64,000 nucleotides of DNA from Hirsutella rhossiliensis (lineage: Eukaryota; Ascomycota; Sordariomycetes; Hypocreales; Ophiocordycipitaceae), in assembly GCF_020360975.1 (NCBI RefSeq), contig NW_025408669.1, positions 4,092,001 to 4,156,000 of the forward strand, given 5' to 3'. Positions 59,301 through 64,000 of the stretch are shown here, piece after piece. The notes beneath the pieces are model-generated. The model saw only the letters and a program-made list of their open reading frames with translations, had not been told where the DNA came from and did not search any database. The position numbers were made by a program, and so were the translations under genes. Positions within the stretch are counted from its first letter, which is position 1. Every line of letters starts with the position of its first letter.

Positions 59301-61148
59301 TAAGACCTACCCTATATTTAAGTATAGCTTAGTAGCTAGAAGGCTAAAGTTCTAAGCGCCCTAATCGATACTAGGTCTAAAGGAAACCTTATTACTAAAA
59401 AATATATAAACGTATATAGGCTTAAAATCCTATTAATAAGAGTATTAATAATAGCGTATACCGGGTCCCCTATAGATATAGTTAGGGAGGTAGAGACTAA
59501 TCTCTATCTAGGTATAGCTTAGATATTAATCCGTCTTTATATTACGCTAAATAAAGTCTTAGTCCCCTTTATCCTAGGTATACTATTTATTAGAGCTATA
59601 TATATATAATTTAATTATTCCTTAAGGAATAAGGATATATAGGTTAAATATTAAATTAGTACTATCTAAGTAGTTACGCTAGCGGTAGGAGCTATTAAAT
59701 AGGAGCTTCTAAATAAGGTTAATATAGTAGAATCCTTTTAAGCTATAACCTTAATAGTTAATAAAGACGTATATAAAAGACTAAAGCTTAAGGAGGCTAT
59801 ATAGGAAATAGCTACCTAGTTCCTAAGAAATTCTTTTTAGGCTTTAGTAATAAAAGTTAAAGAAGATAACTTAGGAGCTACCTAATAATTACGGAGAGAA
59901 ACCCTTATAAATACCCTAATAGCCGAGATTCTCTTACTAAGAGGTAAGATCCTTAGTTATAGAGGGGGTACTAACTAAGTCCTTAACCTAGCCTACGCTA
60001 GTATAAATAAGCCCTTAATAGTACTAGTATAATAGTAATTAATTATAGACGAAGGAGATAAGGCGATTCTAGCTATTAGATCTAAGATAGTAAAAGAGAT
60101 TATTAAAGTTATAGTTATAGAGGCTATAGGAGAATTTAAGAAAAATATTATTAAAGCTAAAAAGAAGTTTAGAAAGATCTAGAAGGTTAAAGTTAAGATA
60201 GGGAGGAAACGACCTATTAGATTATATAATCTAAGAGTTAATACTCTCTTTAAAAGAAAAGTAAATAAGATTAACCTTATTAACGATACTTTATTAAACG
60301 GCTTAATATTAAAAGGGGACCCTAACTAAAAGAAGACTAAATAAAATACCGTTAAAGATAAGATATAGCCTAAACCTTACTTAGAATACTTAATAGGAAA
60401 ATTCTTAAGTATATAGAAAGGAAAGCGGCTAATATAAGAAAGACTTAAAGTAATCTATAAATAATTTAAAGGCTTTCTTATAAAGGTAGAAATCTAGATC
60501 TTTAATAGTATTCTATTTAATAAGGAAGTAGCGTTATCTTAGGACTTTATAGAAAGAGGTAGAGTCGACTAAGCTATAGCCCTACTATAGGTTATTAAGA
60601 TAATAAAATATAAGGTATAGTAAGTAGCCTTAATCCTAATCCTAAAAGCGATAAAGTAAAAAGTTATTAATATCCTTAAAATTAAACTAGAAATAGGAGT
60701 CCTTAAAGAAGGGCATAGGCCTTATAAGAACCGTTTTTTCTTAGTAGTAAAGAAAGATAAAGGACTATACTTAATTAATTCCGCTATATATATAAATGCC
60801 GTTATAATAAGAGATATAAACCTACTACTAAATATAGACGAGTTTAGCGACTACCTCTTAATATATAAGATCCTTTCCCTCCTAGACCTTTTTTTAGGCT
60901 ATAATTAGATCCCTCTTAATATTAAAAGCTATAACTTAACGATATTCGCGATACCTATTAGCCTCTTATATATATATATACTCCCTTAAGGGGCTATAAA
61001 CTTAGTCGGCTAATTTATAAGGATAATATAAAGAATCCTATAAGACCTTATACTAAATATCTATAGGAATTTCCTCGATAATATAGGTATTAAGGGGCTT
61101 AATATAATATATAATAATAAAGAGGTAGCGCTAAGAGTAAGGAGATTT
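59301..61148 (+). pseudogene. Element I pol: protease and reverse transcriptase (truncated)
   Basis: Retropepsin-like region near 59355-59600: ALIDTRSKGNLI (DSGA-type motif with Ser/Gly changed) and a later hydrophobic ILGIPFI block. After a charged linker the RT begins near 60700: GHRPYKNRFFLVVKK, LYLINSA, NLLLNIDEFSDY, LSLLDLFLGYN.IPL near 60880-60920, LP.GAINLVGQFIRI, then NFLDNIGIKG near 61070-61090 (FLDDIGIKG in relatives). This IGIKG palm variant separates it from G and H. It stops at the copia2 insertion. Confidence 0.85.
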
Positions 61149-61620
61149 TATCGTAAAGCGTAGCCTAATTTCGTAGTTCTCGGAGATATCCCTTAGTATA
61201 AGGAACTAAGGAAGCTAAAAACACCTAGTATAGAAGAAGAAAGAAGGAGCTAAAAAGAGGTATAGAAAGGAGGGTAGGGGTATAAGGGGAAGTAGAAGTA
61301 GCGATAGCTTCCTATAAAGGTAGCGAGAGATAAGACGGATAGGCCGGCAACGGCTAGAAAGGAGGGGAAAAACTAGTAAAAAGCTCGGTAGTCGAAAGGA
61401 TATTAATAGCTTCTTTAAGTAGGATCTTCTTTATTAATTAAGATACTAGATAGGTATAAAGAGGGGCGTTAGATAAAGGAAAGAAGGATAATTAAGGCAA
61501 TATAAGAATTAAATCTCTCTACCCTACCTATCCGACCCCTTACTTCTAATTTCACCTTTATATATTTTTATATACTTCTTATATCTCTCTTCGCGAGAGT
61601 TATAAGCCCGGGAGGAATAG
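61149..61620 (+). repeat. 5' LTR of copia2
   Basis: Starts TATCGTAAAGCG like the insertion at 24977. It is homologous to 4150-4556 from about 61235 on and includes the TCGCGAGAGTTATAAGCC box near 61590-61610. The 3' boundary is not fixed. The next ~120 bp are leader to gag. Confidence 0.75.
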
Positions 61621-61740
61621 AATTCCTATACCTTCCGGCTACTATAAAAGGCACCTTTCTTATATCCCTCGTAGCTTCCTTTTACCCCTCTTACTAGAAA
61701 AGCCGATTTTTAACCGACTTTTCTACCTTTCCCTATAATA

Positions 61741-64000
61741 ATAACGAAAATCGACTCCTCTACCGTCCTTATAGTCTATAGGACGATTCTTATAGAGCCC
61801 TAAGATTAGGATAAGTAGGTAAAGGAGCTACGGGCTCGTATAGATAGAACTATCTATAATTTAGTCTTCTCTAATAAGTAGGACCTACTTAAGCCCCCTC
61901 TTTATCCTAGGGCAACGGACTTTATAGAGGGAGCTACCCTCTTCTCTAAGCTAACCTCTATATAATAGAGAGCTTTTCCTACTACCTTAGGTAACTACGA
62001 GAGTTACCGTAAGGAATACCTTTACGAGACGAAGCTACTAACTACTATACGTATAGCGATAACGGAATCTATTAGTGCCGTAAAGCTAATCTCTCTTTAA
62101 GAGGAAGAGACTCCTAGGCAGTAGCTTTTAAAGCTCGAGACCTTAATAGCTCCCTCGAGGGGCTATATAACTAACCGTATTAGGAAGACCTATATAGTAT
62201 ATATAGGAGCCTTCTCTACTAGAAACCTACTAGCTTCGTCGTAGCTAGCTAGGTAGGAAGAAATCCTCGAGGAAGCTAACTAATACTTCCTTATAAAAGC
62301 TCTTTCCGGCTAGTAGCTATAGGATATATCTCTGCTAATAAAGCCTATTAGTAACGGTTACTCGACTATCTTTCGAGAAGCTAGCTAGGAACTAGATAAA
62401 GAGGCTGCTAGAGTATAATAGTAAGTAGTCTTATTCCTTCGTGGCTAGCACTCGACCTAGACGGCTCGACCTGCTGCCCTAGTAGCTGCTATAGCCCCTA
62501 TTACTATGGCTCCCGCTGCTGCTGCTGCGGCTGTTGCTCCTTTGGCTCCTCCTCCCTCGAGAGCCTTAACCCCGTCTTTAACGGCTGCCCCGGTCCCGGC
62601 TCCGCCTCTTACTCCGGGCCCGGCCCTAGTCCCGTTAGTTAGACCGGCCCGACTAGTCCCCTAATAGACCTTTTAGTCCGTTAGTCGAAAAATTAGGGAA
62701 CTAGTCGAAATCGAACCTCTTCGTTAAAATCAGCAATAAGGGGTAAAAAGGGGGGGCTTTTAAGTAGACCTTCCGGAAAGGGACGAGGATTCCTCGAAGA
62801 GACAACGTATAAGGAGGAATCGACCTACCTACTAAGCATATAAAAAGCCCTATCGGCTAAAAGACTGCTAGTAGGTCTTCGAGGAAAACCGACCTAAAGG
62901 AATTAACCCTTTAAAGAGGCTACGAGAAATAGTATAATAGTCTCTTAAGGAGGACCCCTCGTTATAAAAGAAGATAGACGAGATTTAGGTTACTAAGAAA
63001 TAGCAACTAACGCCGCTACCGTAAATTCGAGGAAAAATCGTTAGTATAGTAAATGCGGCCTTTATCTTCCCTACGGATTAATAAGGCTAAGACTAACCGT
63101 TAGAGCCCTCTAATTATCCCCTACGAAAATCAGCTATCCTTAACTCTAGTACTTCCCTTAATATCTATAATATACTCTTAAGATTCCGGTCCTTTAAGAA
63201 GGCACGAAAGGAATATCTTATTGCCGGGGAATTAACCGTATAGATAGAGGGATACGGAAGGGTAAATTTTACGATAAAATTACTTAACGGATCTATATAA
63301 ATTCTTCGAAGAAAAAGGGTAGCTTTTTACCCTCGATTTTTAATAAGCCTAATTTCCTTCCGCCTTCTTCGAGAGGAAGGAATCTTCTAAGATACGACGT
63401 CTAAGCCTACGAGGCTAGTCTAAAAGAATCAGACTATTAGGCTTATCGAGGAGAAATTAGGTTAATTCGTTCTCGAATTCTAACCTATTTATAGTAAGGA
63501 AATACTTAAGAAGTTAGCTTTCCCTACTAGGAGGAATAGGTCTACTATAAAAGACCCTCTTCTAGCAGCCTAAGGAGACGGTCTTCTTTAGCACGCACGA
63601 CTTAGTTACCCGGGCCCCCTAGCTTTATATAAGCTAGGCTAATAATAAGGCGTATAAATAAGGGGCCTAAAGACCGTCGAATGCGAATACTATAGCTAAG
63701 GAAAGACTAAGAGACGAATTTCTAGACGAACGCCTTTACGGCCGGACCAGCCGTATAAGGAAATTTAGGTCGATTAGACTAACGTCTCTAGGGACTAAGA
63801 AAGCTTTATTAGGGTAATGTTTTTTATAGACGCTTTTTTAGGGATGGTTTTCCCCTATTTCTTACGGACCTACCTAAGTAAGTATAACTAGTCTACCCTC
63901 CGGGACTTCGTTAACTAGATAAAATCCTACTTTAGCTATGAGGTAAAGAAGATATAGTCTAACGGAGAGCTATTTATAAAGGATATCTTAAATTAGCTTC
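61741..64000 (+). pseudogene. Copia2 gag-pol start (runs off the window)
   Basis: The start codon is ATA at 61741 where relatives would have ATG, a RIP-type change, followed by TKIDSSTVL. Gag reads FIEGATLFSKL, ALGNYE..RKEYL and a Ser/Thr/Leu helical region. An Ala/Pro-rich linker (AAAAAAVAPLAPPPS near 62510-62560) follows. From 62646 on it is a direct repeat of window position 1 onward, covering protease, the GAG-pre-integrase motif (near 63580) and the start of integrase. It is more RIPed than copia1: many CAG and CA positions intact in copia1 are TA here. Confidence 0.85.

Larger units (their letters stand above)
56021..61148 (+). mobile_element. Element I: third Gypsy lineage, 3' part missing
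   Basis: Begins TAATAGGTAAG (TG-type end after RIP) where aORF-G of G3 stops. It carries leader/LTR, gag with a decayed zinc knuckle, protease and RT on the plus strand. It is interrupted at 61148 by copia2, inside the RT just after the palm box. RT sequence and layout differ from G and H. The rest, with its 3' LTR, should lie beyond the right edge. Confidence 0.8.

Overview
This window looks like a heterochromatic transposon graveyard from a filamentous ascomycete fungus. I see no host gene, rRNA, CRISPR array or intact transposon gene anywhere in it. Over tens of kilobases the dinucleotides CA and TG are almost absent and TA is in great excess, while CG, GC and CC persist. That is the signature of repeat-induced point mutation (RIP), which turns CpA into TpA on both strands. 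It explains why nearly every Gln codon CAG reads as the stop TAG, why start ATGs often read ATA, and why no long open frame survives. Genes were recognised by reading through these predictable stops, so all coding calls are pseudogenes with approximate ends.

The window is an onion of elements inserted into one another, and many boundaries can be fixed by target-site duplications (TSDs) and by LTR length arithmetic. One chromodomain Gypsy family (here 'G', LTR 257 bp) supplies four copies. G5 (+) is the oldest visible host, at 23237-24668. A minus copy (K/G1; 4563-7357 plus 21891-23236) sits in its antisense gene. G3 (+; from 24669 to 56020 in pieces) sits in its 3' LTR. G2 (-; 28029-35835, TSD TAAAG, complete) sits in the reverse-transcriptase region of G3.

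A second Gypsy family ('H', LTR 186 bp) has two complete copies: H1 (13644-20868, minus, TSD GGTTT) and H2 (37028-52546, plus). Two non-LTR elements are present: LINE2 (minus, 7358-21890, 14-bp TSD, split by H1) and LINE1 (plus, 45951-52500, 9-bp TSD, inside the 3' LTR of H2). A Tc1/mariner element (39559-41536) lies in the RT domain of H2 and itself carries a nearly RIP-free solo LTR (40488-40942, TSD AGTAT). A third Gypsy lineage ('I', 56021-61148) interrupts G3. Copia elements bound the window: copia1 at 1-4562 and copia2 from 61149 to the end. The first ~1.36 kb of the window is a direct repeat of the last ~1.36 kb.

The most interesting pattern is architectural. Both complete Gypsy families carry a third long reading frame on the strand opposite to gag-pol, lying between the end of pol and the 3' LTR and converging on pol. 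The two antisense frames do not resemble each other by eye. LINE2 also has a candidate opposite-strand frame in its 3' part. I recognise no known function for these proteins.
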